The notes: a model not told the origin generated them from the letters alone. 6,346 bases of DNA from Salibacteraceae bacterium (GCA_023262195.1 JALRDM010000026.1:1-6346), one strand, 5' to 3'; numbered from the stretch's first letter, positions 1 to 5,796 are shown. Numbers and translations are program-made.

Positions 1-754
1 ACTAGAACTTGCGAAACGACTGGATCGGGCGGCTGCCGATGCTAGGCCTGTTGCTCAATTGAGCAATGACCATCAGTTTACATTGGATGAAGCATATGAA
101 ATTCAGCGGTTGGCCATAGCCGAACGACTGAATCGCGGAGAGCAAATGATCGGGCTGAAAATGGGTTTTACATCCGAGGCCAAGATGAAGCAAATGGGCG
201 TGCACGATATGATTTGGGGGCGACTCACACACACAATGCTGATCGATAACGATGGAGAAACACCTTTGAGCAAATACATTCATCCAAGAGCCGAACCTGA
301 GATATGCTTTAGAATATCGAAGGATATAGAAGGTGAAGTGGCGTTGAACGATTTGGATGATTATGTGGATGGCATTGCGGCAGCAGCTGAAATCATTGAT
401 TCGCGATATGAAAATTTCAAGTTTAGCTTAGAAGATGTGGTGGCGGATAATTGTTCATCCATTGGTTTGGCCGTAGGCGAGTGGCAAACACCTACACGAG
501 ATATTGCTAACCTAAAAATGACGCAATCCTTTAACGGTGAGGTTGTTGCCGCTGGTTCATCCAATGCTATTTTGGGTGACCCATGGAAATCGTTGCAAGC
601 CGCCACAAGGTTGGCTGAGCAGTATAACGAGCCAATTAAGGCTGGATATGTTATAATGGCTGGAGCGGCTACGGCTGCCGAGTTTCTTAAACCAGATACA
701 GATGTACAAGTAGAGGTGGGAAAGCTCGGACGGGTAAGATTTCAGGTTGTTTGA
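1..754 (+). CDS. 4-oxalocrotonate decarboxylase-like (2-oxo-3-hexenedioate decarboxylase / 2-keto-4-pentenoate hydratase family), 5' truncated by window
   Basis: The frame is open from base 2 to the TGA at 752-754, giving 250 visible residues. The family is usually about 255-265 long, so only a short N-terminal piece with the start is missing. A TTG at 59 could be read as a start, but the in-frame sequence before it (LELAKRLDRA, then RPVAQLSN) already looks like the family N-terminus. Visible hallmarks are GLKMGFTS (conserved Lys, residue 53), AKMKQMGV, HPRAEPEI with the two metal-ligand glutamates (98 and 100), AAEIIDSRY with a third acidic ligand (130), and AGAATAAEFL near the C-terminus. 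The GLKMG.TS.AKM.QMGV pattern resembles XylI/DmpH-type decarboxylases more than MhpD hydratases. These cytosolic Mg2+-dependent enzymes convert 4-oxalocrotonate to 2-oxopent-4-enoate plus CO2 in meta-cleavage or 2-aminomuconate (kynurenine) degradation. No partner pathway genes lie in the window, so the pathway is inferred. The family is very likely, decarboxylase over hydratase less so. Confidence 0.88.
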   Translation, partial: LELAKRLDRAAADARPVAQLSNDHQFTLDEAYEIQRLAIAERLNRGEQMIGLKMGFTSEAKMKQMGVHDMIWGRLTHTMLIDNDGETPLSKYIHPRAEPEICFRISKDIEGEVALNDLDDYVDGIAAAAEIIDSRYENFKFSLEDVVADNCSSIGLAVGEWQTPTRDIANLKMTQSFNGEVVAAGSSNAILGDPWKSLQAATRLAEQYNEPIKAGYVIMAGAATAAEFLKPDTDVQVEVGKLGRVRFQVV

Positions 755-819
755 TCGAACATTTGATTACTTGACTCGGTTCTGAAAGGAATAGCGAGCG
801 AATACTTCAATAAAATATT

Positions 820-1101
820 ATGAAAGCAATTTGGAATGGAAAGGTAATCGCAGAGAGCGATAACACTACGGTAATTGAAGGCAATCATTATTTCCCTCAT
901 GATTCTATCAAGAAGGAGTTTTTTAAGCCGTCCGATACAAAAACTACGTGCCATTGGAAAGGCGAAGCATCCTATTATTCGGTAGAAGTAGACGGTTCAG
1001 TTAATGAAGACGCTGCATGGTTTTATCCAGAGACAAGCAGCATGGCCAAGAGCATTGAAAATGCGGTGGCCTTCTGGAAAGGCGTGGAAGTCACTTCCTA
1101 G
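820..1101 (+). CDS. DUF427 family protein
   Basis: A complete 93-residue protein that matches the single-domain DUF427 family end to end. Visible hallmarks are the opening KAIWNGKVIAES, GNHYFP (21-26), SDTKTTCHWKGEASYYSV (38-55) with its Cys-His-Trp-Lys-Gly core, AAWFYPE (65-71) and the closing VAFWKGVEV. The domain is a small beta-rich soluble fold, and no biochemical role is established as far as I know. There is no signal peptide or membrane segment. The ATG at 820 sits behind an AT-rich stretch with no clear ribosome binding site, as is common in Bacteroidota. It is 65 bases downstream of the decarboxylase on the same strand, so co-transcription is possible but not evident. It converges on the photolyase unit with only 15 bases between stop codons. 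DUF427 genes are often found near photolyase/cryptochrome genes in bacteria (from memory, not tested), so a loose link to light response is an inference. Confidence 0.93.
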   Translation: MKAIWNGKVIAESDNTTVIEGNHYFPHDSIKKEFFKPSDTKTTCHWKGEASYYSVEVDGSVNEDAAWFYPETSSMAKSIENAVAFWKGVEVTS

Positions 1102-1116
1102 AATGACTTTTCTGCG

Positions 1117-2232
1117 CTAAGCGTCTTCCGATAATGCTTTCTGTTTCTTGAATGACTTCATGCATTTCTTCCAGAAAGCGAAAAAGGATCGGTAGTTTCC
1201 CGTGACGTCAAACATCCAATCTCTGGGTTCTTCAACTCCTATATAGTGCTTGTTTGTGGGATGTTCTTTATAAATCAACGCTTGATTTGATTGACTTGCA
1301 AGGGCTTCAAAAGAACCCGTGAAAATTTGGATATCACTAATGTTTTCCGATAGTTTCAAGCAAAAGTCGAGTACATGTTGGGTTACAGGATATTGCTCGA
1401 AAAAGCTGGGTTCAAGGAGTAAAACTCGATTGTAGTTTTCCCCAGCATGCCATCGCGGGTCCAAATTGTAATAGTTGTAGACCAAGGTTTCTACGTTGGG
1501 GTCGAGGTTTAGCTCAGGTGTATTATCGGGTAGTGCGGTGTGCAGCTGAAATTTGCTTGTTTGCTCCAATTCGCACGGTATGGGCTGCGTTGGTATTTGT
1601 TCATACGAAAGATCAAGATAGGATCCACGTTGATTCGAGCTGAAATACTTGTTGATGTTTTCTTGGTTGGCATAGTACTTCTTATTTGCGTTTGAGCCCG
1701 CCACCCATTGCCAACTCAGCGCATTGCTCGCCCAGTCTCCATCAAGCAAATGAGCATACATCCAATGAGCAGGATTCAGCCAGTGGGATTGAGCTATGTT
1801 GCAGGCCAAACTCGCCACATACATACGCATGTGATTATGCATATACCCTGACTCGTAAAATTCTTCTATTGCCTCGTCTATGGCTTGTATCCCAGTGGTT
1901 GCTTGCACAATAGAATCACTGATTTCGTGATTGGCAATAGGCTCCTGCGGATGCCTTAGATCGGTGTTTATTTCCTCACCCACATGAATCCACACTTGTT
2001 GCCAATAATCTCTCCAGGCAAGTTCTTGAACTAACTTTTCAATCGAGTTCCAAGGTCGCTTTAATGAAAGTACATGATCAAACACATCTTTGGTTGATAT
2101 CACACCCCTTGATATATAAGGACTTAAGCGAGTGACAGCACCATCCTTGAAATTTCGAGTACGAGCATATTCCGAAGGGTTAATCTGCTCTATGCGCTCG
2201 AACACGCTGGTAAAATCCGTGGGGAAACTCAC
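1117..2232 (-). CDS. Photolyase/cryptochrome-like FAD-binding protein lacking the N-terminal antenna domain
   Basis: A 371-residue flavoprotein of the DNA photolyase superfamily, predicted to use blue light and FAD for pyrimidine-dimer repair or signalling. Residues about 1-205 match the helical FAD-binding domain: TRLSPYISRG (34-43), ELAWRDYW (70-77), TGIQAIDEAI (113-122), GYMHNHMRM (129-137), LLDGDWASN (162-170) and SWQWVAG (173-179). Aligned by eye to E. coli PhrB, the dimer-contacting Glu274, Trp277, Asn341, Met345 and Trp384 correspond to E70, W73, N133, M137 and W176. The flavin-facing Asn378 corresponds to N170, and Trp382 and Trp359 to W174 and W151. Met137 favours a CPD photolyase over DASH types, which have Gln there. 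The distal Trp306 has no obvious counterpart. The usual N-terminal alpha/beta antenna domain (about 130-200 residues) is absent. Residues about 245-355 form a separate alpha/beta-like segment with strands at TLVYNYY, RVLLLEP, IQIFTG and ALIYKE. The GTG start at 2232 overlaps the TGA of the upstream gene (GTGA), implying translational coupling. Class certain, exact activity not. Confidence 0.93.
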   Translation of the reverse strand: MSFPTDFTSVFERIEQINPSEYARTRNFKDGAVTRLSPYISRGVISTKDVFDHVLSLKRPWNSIEKLVQELAWRDYWQQVWIHVGEEINTDLRHPQEPIANHEISDSIVQATTGIQAIDEAIEEFYESGYMHNHMRMYVASLACNIAQSHWLNPAHWMYAHLLDGDWASNALSWQWVAGSNANKKYYANQENINKYFSSNQRGSYLDLSYEQIPTQPIPCELEQTSKFQLHTALPDNTPELNLDPNVETLVYNYYNLDPRWHAGENYNRVLLLEPSFFEQYPVTQHVLDFCLKLSENISDIQIFTGSFEALASQSNQALIYKEHPTNKHYIGVEEPRDWMFDVTGNYRSFFAFWKKCMKSFKKQKALSEDA

Positions 2233-2519
2233 CGTTTTGAAATTTTATTGTTTGAAATATGGCGTTGCCGTGTGCACTTGAAGCGGTCTATATCTGGGTT
2301 TCGCTTTGAGGCATGCTTTGTACTCACACCACTATTTACTCGCTTACGCCAGAGTCGGAAAGAGGATGACTTCAATTCAGAACGCATTATCTTGATGACC
2401 TCAGACTCTGAAATGCCAAATTGAAACTTAATAGCTTCGAAAGGTGTTCGATCTTCCCAGGCCATTTCAATGATGCGATCGATGTCTCGATCAGTAAACT
2501 GTGTATGCAACGTCCCCAC
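2229..2519 (-). CDS. TIGR03643 family protein with putative helix-turn-helix
   Basis: A 96-residue basic protein of the TIGR03643 family (also DUF2805, as I recall it). The core reads DRDIDRIIEMAWEDRTPFEA (10-29), then FQFGISESEVIKIMRSEL (32-49), then SSFRLWRKRV (52-61). The C-terminus is Lys/Arg rich and ends in the family-like RQRHISNNKISKR. Residues about 26-49 look like a helix-turn-helix resembling sigma-factor region 4, and together with the strongly basic tail this suggests nucleic acid binding. No function has been demonstrated that I know of. The start used is GTG at 2519. The frame is closed by a stop three codons upstream, and the only later in-frame alternatives shorten a plausible N-terminus. 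It lies 32 bases after the small membrane protein gene, and its TGA overlaps the photolyase start by 4 bases. TIGR03643 genes commonly neighbour photolyase/cryptochrome genes, so a regulatory or accessory role in light-dependent repair is inferred. Confidence 0.9.
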   Translation of the reverse strand: MGTLHTQFTDRDIDRIIEMAWEDRTPFEAIKFQFGISESEVIKIMRSELKSSSFRLWRKRVNSGVSTKHASKRNPDIDRFKCTRQRHISNNKISKR

Positions 2520-2551
2520 TATTCAGTATCTCTCGGATTTTCCTTGCTGTA

Positions 2552-2767
2552 TTATTTATCCATGTCTGAATACCAATATCCGTCATCAAACTTCTCTTTC
2601 GGAGCAATTCCGTTTTTCAATATTTGATGTACCTTACAAACTAGGAGTACATTGCCCAGAATGAACATGAAAAGCACCGAATCGTAGCTCGCGTCTAGGT
2701 GCGGCATGGCGGCATAGATGGCAAGGAATATGGTGACACCTACGATGAGGTTTTTAATTGGTTTCAT
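2552..2767 (-). CDS. Small two-helix membrane protein, conserved hypothetical
   Basis: A 71-residue protein of unknown function. It has a short basic N-terminus (MKPIKN), a first hydrophobic segment at about residues 6-21 (LIVGVTIFLAIYAAM), a short polar loop (PHLDASYD), a second hydrophobic segment at about 31-45 (VLFMFILGNVLLVCK), and a soluble charged C-terminus rich in acidic and aromatic residues (FDDGYWYSDMDK). By the positive-inside rule the N-terminus and C-terminus are both probably cytoplasmic. The start chosen is ATG at 2767; an in-frame GTG at 2785 would add six residues (MVVNPN) with nothing to favour it. The ATG lies inside a 9-bp inverted repeat that could hide it in the mRNA. 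It is the first gene of a tight minus-strand unit with the TIGR03643 and photolyase-like genes. Similar small two-helix proteins are common in Bacteroidota, and I recognise no named domain. The length and composition support a real gene. Confidence 0.75.
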   Translation of the reverse strand: MKPIKNLIVGVTIFLAIYAAMPHLDASYDSVLFMFILGNVLLVCKVHQILKNGIAPKEKFDDGYWYSDMDK

Positions 2768-2796
2768 GTTAGGATTAACAACCACTCACATGAAAC
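2761..2796 (-). promoter_or_regulatory. 9-bp perfect inverted repeat enclosing a start codon (possible translation-control hairpin or operator)
   Basis: Bases 2761-2769 (GTTTCATGT) are the exact reverse complement of 2788-2796 (ACATGAAAC), separated by 18 bases. In the minus-strand transcript this forms a 9-bp stem whose 3' arm holds the ATG at 2767-2765 of the small membrane protein gene. The loop carries the only place a ribosome binding site could lie, and contains a further short GTTA/TAAC pairing. The 5' arm also has an ATG followed immediately by TGA (2791-2786), a start-stop pair. The stem is AU-rich and only moderately stable, so it could melt with temperature or ribosome passage. It could equally be a protein-binding site in DNA, although an 18-base spacer is unusual for one. 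The repeat is directly visible; its function is inference. Confidence 0.4.
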
Positions 2797-2892
2797 GTTC
2801 ATTTCAACTGCGAAATCCCATGCGATGAAATCATTAGGGTCATCTTTTTGATGAATTTAAGGCAGTAATTTCAGTTCAAACAAAACTGTACT

Positions 2893-2961
2893 ATGTTATG
2901 GAAAACGCTTATTTGGAGTGGAACAATCGTAATCATTTTGTTGGTTGTGTTTTTCGTTTGA
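2893..2961 (+). CDS. Possible 22-residue single-helix hydrophobic peptide
   Basis: An ATG at 2893 opens a 22-residue frame ending in TGA at 2959-2961. The peptide begins MLWKTLIWSG and continues with an unbroken hydrophobic run (TIVIILLVVFFV) long enough to enter a membrane, with a single basic residue near the N-terminus. This resembles tiny bacterial membrane peptides, but a frame this short arises easily by chance in AT-rich DNA, and T-rich sequence encodes hydrophobic residues by default. No ribosome binding site is evident. An overlapping ATG at 2898 in another frame gives an unremarkable 23-residue peptide. It sits alone in the gap, upstream of the queA promoter-like sequence and on the same strand. 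Confidence 0.2.
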   Translation: MLWKTLIWSGTIVIILLVVFFV

Positions 2962-3033
2962 CTGAATAGTCTAACTAAAATGGAAACTGTGGAAGCATAT
3001 CAGATTTATTGTATTACGAAATTCAATATAATA

Positions 3034-3062
3034 GTTACACATTCATCTGAACGTATTATAAT
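3034..3062 (+). promoter_or_regulatory. Candidate promoter for queA
   Basis: GTTACA (3034-3039) and a perfect TATAAT (3057-3062) are 17 bases apart, a spacing that suits a housekeeping promoter. Transcription would begin near 3069 and give a leader of about 35 bases before the queA ATG at 3104. The -35 half matches TTGACA at four of six positions. Bacteroidota use a divergent sigma factor with a TAnnTTTG -7 element, and the region is very AT-rich, so the match may be accidental. A second TATAAT at 3027-3032 lacks a well-spaced -35. Confidence 0.35.
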
Positions 3063-3103
3063 GATTGCTTTGATTTGCACCCTAATTTGAAAATTAATAT
3101 TGC

Positions 3104-4336
3104 ATGAGTTCGGTCAATCCACGAGCACTTTCAATTGAAGATTTTACTTATGATTTGCCTAAACAGCGCATTGCCAAATACCCACTCGAAGCCCGTGATC
3201 AGAGTAAACTGCTGGTCTATAAGAATGGACAAATTCAGCATCGGATATTCAATGAACTGAGCCAGGAACTTGAATCTAGTGATTGCCTATTTTTCAATGA
3301 TACCAGGGTAATTCATGCTCGTTTATTCTTTCAGAAACCTACAGGAGCCCATATCGAGGTGTTTTGTCTAGAGCCACTGAGCCCAAAAGAAATCACACAA
3401 GCATTTGATCAAAAAGGTTCGGTGGTTTGGAAAACAATGGTCGGCAATGCCAAACGATTCAAAGTAGGAGAGGATCTTACTCAAACGATCTCAGCCGATG
3501 GTCAATCGTATGAACTCACAGTGGAAATGTTGGGAAGAACGCAAGATTCCTTTGAAGTGAAGTTCAGCTGGAACCGAGACTGTACGTTTGCTGAAGTACT
3601 TGAGGATGCGGGAACTCTTCCTATACCGCCTTACCTCAATAGAGATGCTGAGGTGGAGGATGAAGAGCGCTATCAGACCATGTACGCTCAAGCTAATGGG
3701 TCGGTAGCTGCGCCTACGGCAGGCTTGCATTTTACACAGCGGGTTTTAGATGATTTGAAATCACAGTCCATCAGTTCGATTTTCGTTACGCTTCATGTGG
3801 GCGCGGGCACATTCAAGCCTGTAAAATCCGATACCATGCAAGAACATGAAATGCATCAGGAGCAAATTGACGTGTCATTGCATGCCCTGCAACAAATGCG
3901 AAACGCAGTAAAAACTAACCGTATAGTAGCAGTTGGTACTACTTCGCTTCGAACTATCGAAAGCATCTATTGGTTTGGAGTTAAATTACAAGAAAACCAA
4001 GGCCTTGAGTCATTCACTTTAGGCCAGTGGGACCCGTATGAGTTGAGCGAACAGAGCGTGTCTGCTGAAGATGCTTTGGACAATGTTTTGGCTTGGATGC
4101 ACAGAAAAGAATTGGGTCGTTTACGTGGCAATACACAATTGATTATTGCCCTAGGATATACTATACGATTGGCAGACGCACTCATTACAAACTTTCATCA
4201 ACCCAAAAGCACGCTGCTTCTTTTGGTTGCATCGTTCATTGGTGATGACTGGCGCAAGGTGTACGAGTATGCCTTAAAAAACGACTTTAGGTTTTTAAGC
4301 TTTGGGGATAGTTCCATTCTTTTTAGAAATCCATGA
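3104..4336 (+). CDS. queA: S-adenosylmethionine:tRNA ribosyltransferase-isomerase (QueA)
   Basis: QueA is a cytosolic enzyme that transfers and isomerises the ribosyl group of SAM onto 7-aminomethyl-7-deazaguanine in tRNAs with GUN anticodons. The product is epoxyqueuosine, the penultimate step of queuosine synthesis. Hallmarks run the whole length: FTYDLPKQRIAKYPLEARDQ (14-33) followed by SKLLV, FNDTRVIHARL (64-74), IEVFCLEP (84-91), AGTLPIPPYLNR (169-180), ERYQTMYA (188-195), GSVAAPTAGLHFT (199-211), HVGAGTFKPV (231-240), EHEMHQE (247-253), VGTTSLRTIES (277-287), ITNFHQPKSTLLLL (361-374) and FRFLSFGDSS (395-404). At 410 residues it is longer than the usual 340-360. The extra length is mainly residues about 295-345, between RTIES and ALGYTIRLADA, a form I associate with Bacteroidota. 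The ATG at 3104 is the natural start, since the family motif begins within 15 residues. A methyltransferase gene follows 15 bases after its stop and is probably co-transcribed. Other queuosine genes are not in the window. Confidence 0.97.
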   Translation: MSSVNPRALSIEDFTYDLPKQRIAKYPLEARDQSKLLVYKNGQIQHRIFNELSQELESSDCLFFNDTRVIHARLFFQKPTGAHIEVFCLEPLSPKEITQAFDQKGSVVWKTMVGNAKRFKVGEDLTQTISADGQSYELTVEMLGRTQDSFEVKFSWNRDCTFAEVLEDAGTLPIPPYLNRDAEVEDEERYQTMYAQANGSVAAPTAGLHFTQRVLDDLKSQSISSIFVTLHVGAGTFKPVKSDTMQEHEMHQEQIDVSLHALQQMRNAVKTNRIVAVGTTSLRTIESIYWFGVKLQENQGLESFTLGQWDPYELSEQSVSAEDALDNVLAWMHRKELGRLRGNTQLIIALGYTIRLADALITNFHQPKSTLLLLVASFIGDDWRKVYEYALKNDFRFLSFGDSSILFRNP

Positions 4337-4351
4337 CCCTCGAACTGTTCT

Positions 4352-5050
4352 ATGGCTCTCAAATCCAGCATTAAAAAACCTTGGCCCACCAAAGCGGTAA
4401 TGCGGCAGATCTATGAGAAACATTTATGGGGTGGAGCCCAGTATGATTTCTATTCTGGCATGGGTTCTCATAACAAATCGCTTGTTGACCCATACATACA
4501 TGTCCTGCGCTCATTTCTCACTTCTTTTTCACAGCCAATTCGAGTATGTGATTTAGGCTGTGGTGATTTTAATGTTGGTAGACAACTGCATGACCTAACT
4601 ATCCAATATATTGGAGTTGATATTGTGGATGAATTGATTACACGGAATGAACTCAAGTATGCCTCTCCGAACTTAGAGTTTGATTGTCTTGATATCAGTG
4701 AGGATCAATTACCAAGCGCTGATTGCGTCATACTTCGACAAGTGCTGCAGCATTTATCGAACGCGGAAATAATGCGAATAGCAAAGAAATTATCAGCCTA
4801 TCAATATGTGATTGTCACTGAGCACATGCCAAACGGACAATTCAATCCAAACTTGGATATTGTTTCTGGGCAAGGCATTCGGTTAAAAAAGGAGAGTGGA
4901 GTGGATTTGCTTTCGAGTCCATTTAACCTGAAGGTGAAATCAGATGAAATGCTCTTATCGATTGATTTGGCCGATGGCAAAGGAAGAATAGTTACAACCC
5001 TTTATCGAATGAGCTCACCTTCTGCATTAGGCGGAGCTTCCTTTACGTAG
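4352..5050 (+). CDS. Class I SAM-dependent methyltransferase, substrate unknown
   Basis: A 232-residue soluble protein with a Rossmann-type methyltransferase core. The SAM-binding glycine motif is VCDLGCGDFNVG (65-76), the ribose-binding acid is D90 in YIGVDIVDEL, a further acidic motif is FDCLDIS (110-116), and the post-motif is LRQVLQHLSNAEI (128-140). The N-terminus (KKPWPTKAVMRQIYEKHLWG, 8-27) and the GQGIRLKK segment (173-180) look family-specific and probably shape the acceptor pocket. I cannot name the substrate. The start ATG at 4352 is 15 bases after the queA stop, so the two likely share a transcript. That makes an RNA or nucleotide substrate conceivable, but proximity is the only argument. 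The recognisable domain ends near residue 220 (TTLYRM). The last 12 residues (SSPSALGGASFT) are read from DNA that also encodes the C-terminal tail of the convergent FkbM gene, giving a 49-bp overlap. Confidence 0.9.
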   Translation: MALKSSIKKPWPTKAVMRQIYEKHLWGGAQYDFYSGMGSHNKSLVDPYIHVLRSFLTSFSQPIRVCDLGCGDFNVGRQLHDLTIQYIGVDIVDELITRNELKYASPNLEFDCLDISEDQLPSADCVILRQVLQHLSNAEIMRIAKKLSAYQYVIVTEHMPNGQFNPNLDIVSGQGIRLKKESGVDLLSSPFNLKVKSDEMLLSIDLADGKGRIVTTLYRMSSPSALGGASFT

Positions 5051-5796
5051 ATATCACCTGTCTCAATGCTCAAAGGAAGATTCTTGATGAATTCTTTAAA
5101 AGCGCTTGGTTCGTGCCAATGGTCGAGCGAAAGCTGCATAGACTCGTAGGGTGAAAAGTTGAACAAGCGGTTCGGAAACCGATCCAGTTCATTGAGGCAC
5201 TCCAGTGCCATTGATTTAAGTCGTGCATTGTACTCTAAGCTCAATGCGTTGATGGGATTTGATAGTCCTTTTAAAACCTCTAACTCGTAGCCTTCGACAT
5301 CGATTTTACATAATGCTGGCTCACCAAACTCTTCAATCAGGTTGTCTAGTGTTATCACATCAACCATTTCTGTGTGATCCCATTTTAGGTTGTGCTCTTT
5401 TTGATCAGCGTATTCGCGAATAAAGGCGGCACTAAACGTGCTAACATCACTCACATTGGCTACATGAATTTCCTTTCTGCCGCGTGCACTTCCAATGGCT
5501 TTATGCATGAGTTTAACTCTGTGGTTATCTGAAAACTGATTGCTCAGTTTCTCAAAGGTTGTGGATACAGGCTCTACGGTCACAACCTCTGCTCCTAGGT
5601 CTAAGAATACCTTTGTTCGGTCTCCTTTATTCGCCCCGATATCAAAGCACAACGACCCGTGTGGCACCAGATCTCTATAAAACCTAAGCATTTGGTTTCG
5701 CTTTCTATATCTACGTAAACTCGATTTTAGCTTTCGAATCAATGGATGTTGTTTTTGCTCATGAAATATGCTTGAAAAGGCATAGCCATCAGCCAT
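5002..5796 (-). CDS. FkbM family SAM-dependent methyltransferase
   Basis: A 264-residue methyltransferase of the FkbM type. Members O-methylate sugars, polyketides or other small molecules and often act in surface polysaccharide synthesis. Visible motifs are the SAM-binding FDIGANKGDRT (51-61), the acidic VTVEP (72-76), VDVITLDNLI (145-154) and the diagnostic KIDVEGYELEVLKGL (164-178), followed by LSLEYN (185-190). A basic, helix-prone N-terminus (residues about 15-40) precedes the core, with no signal peptide or membrane segment. The ATG at 5796 is the first in frame after the neighbouring gene, and 143 bases separate it from the oxyR stop, so it may have its own promoter; I found no clear one. 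The family core ends near GDIYVK (247-252). The remaining 12 residues overlap antisense with the 3' end of the plus-strand methyltransferase. No glycosyltransferase or capsule genes are visible nearby, so the substrate cannot be guessed. Confidence 0.93.
   Translation of the reverse strand: MADGYAFSSIFHEQKQHPLIRKLKSSLRRYRKRNQMLRFYRDLVPHGSLCFDIGANKGDRTKVFLDLGAEVVTVEPVSTTFEKLSNQFSDNHRVKLMHKAIGSARGRKEIHVANVSDVSTFSAAFIREYADQKEHNLKWDHTEMVDVITLDNLIEEFGEPALCKIDVEGYELEVLKGLSNPINALSLEYNARLKSMALECLNELDRFPNRLFNFSPYESMQLSLDHWHEPSAFKEFIKNLPLSIETGDIYVKEAPPNAEGELIR

Larger units (their letters stand above)
2797..3103. other. Intergenic region between the divergent photolyase unit and queA
   Basis: This AT-rich stretch separates two divergently transcribed units and should hold promoters for both. 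On the plus strand I see one promoter-like pair (3034-3062) and one tiny hydrophobic reading frame (2893-2961). There are small inverted repeats: TGAAA/TTTCA at 2791-2795 and 2802-2806, and TCATC-TTTTT-GATGA at 2840-2854. For the minus-strand unit I could not find a convincing promoter of either the general TATAAT type or the Bacteroidota TAnnTTTG type. No tRNA, small RNA or riboswitch structure was recognised. Confidence 0.6.

Noticed and set aside
59..61. TTG at 59 as the start of the decarboxylase gene
   Set aside because: The in-frame sequence from base 2 to 58 is open and resembles the family N-terminus, so the gene almost certainly begins left of the window.
1086..1112. Possible bidirectional terminator between the DUF427 and photolyase stops (GGAAG-TCA-CTTCC, or AAGTCA with TGACTT followed by T residues)
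   Set aside because: The two foldings exclude each other, are only 5-6 bp, and lie partly in the DUF427 coding end; a weak T-run follows on one strand only.
2229..2519. The gene upstream of the photolyase as a remnant of a missing N-terminal antenna domain split off by a frameshift
   Set aside because: That frame encodes a complete, recognisable TIGR03643 protein, so the photolyase-like protein is not a broken full-length photolyase.
3083..3089. TAATTTG just before queA as a Bacteroidota-type -7 element
   Set aside because: It is one base short of TAnnTTTG, has no properly spaced TTTG partner upstream, and would leave a leader of only a few bases.
5011..5039. GAGCTC / GGAGCTT pairing as a terminator between the convergent methyltransferases
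   Set aside because: It is a 5-6 bp stem with a large loop and no T-tract on either strand, inside coding sequence.
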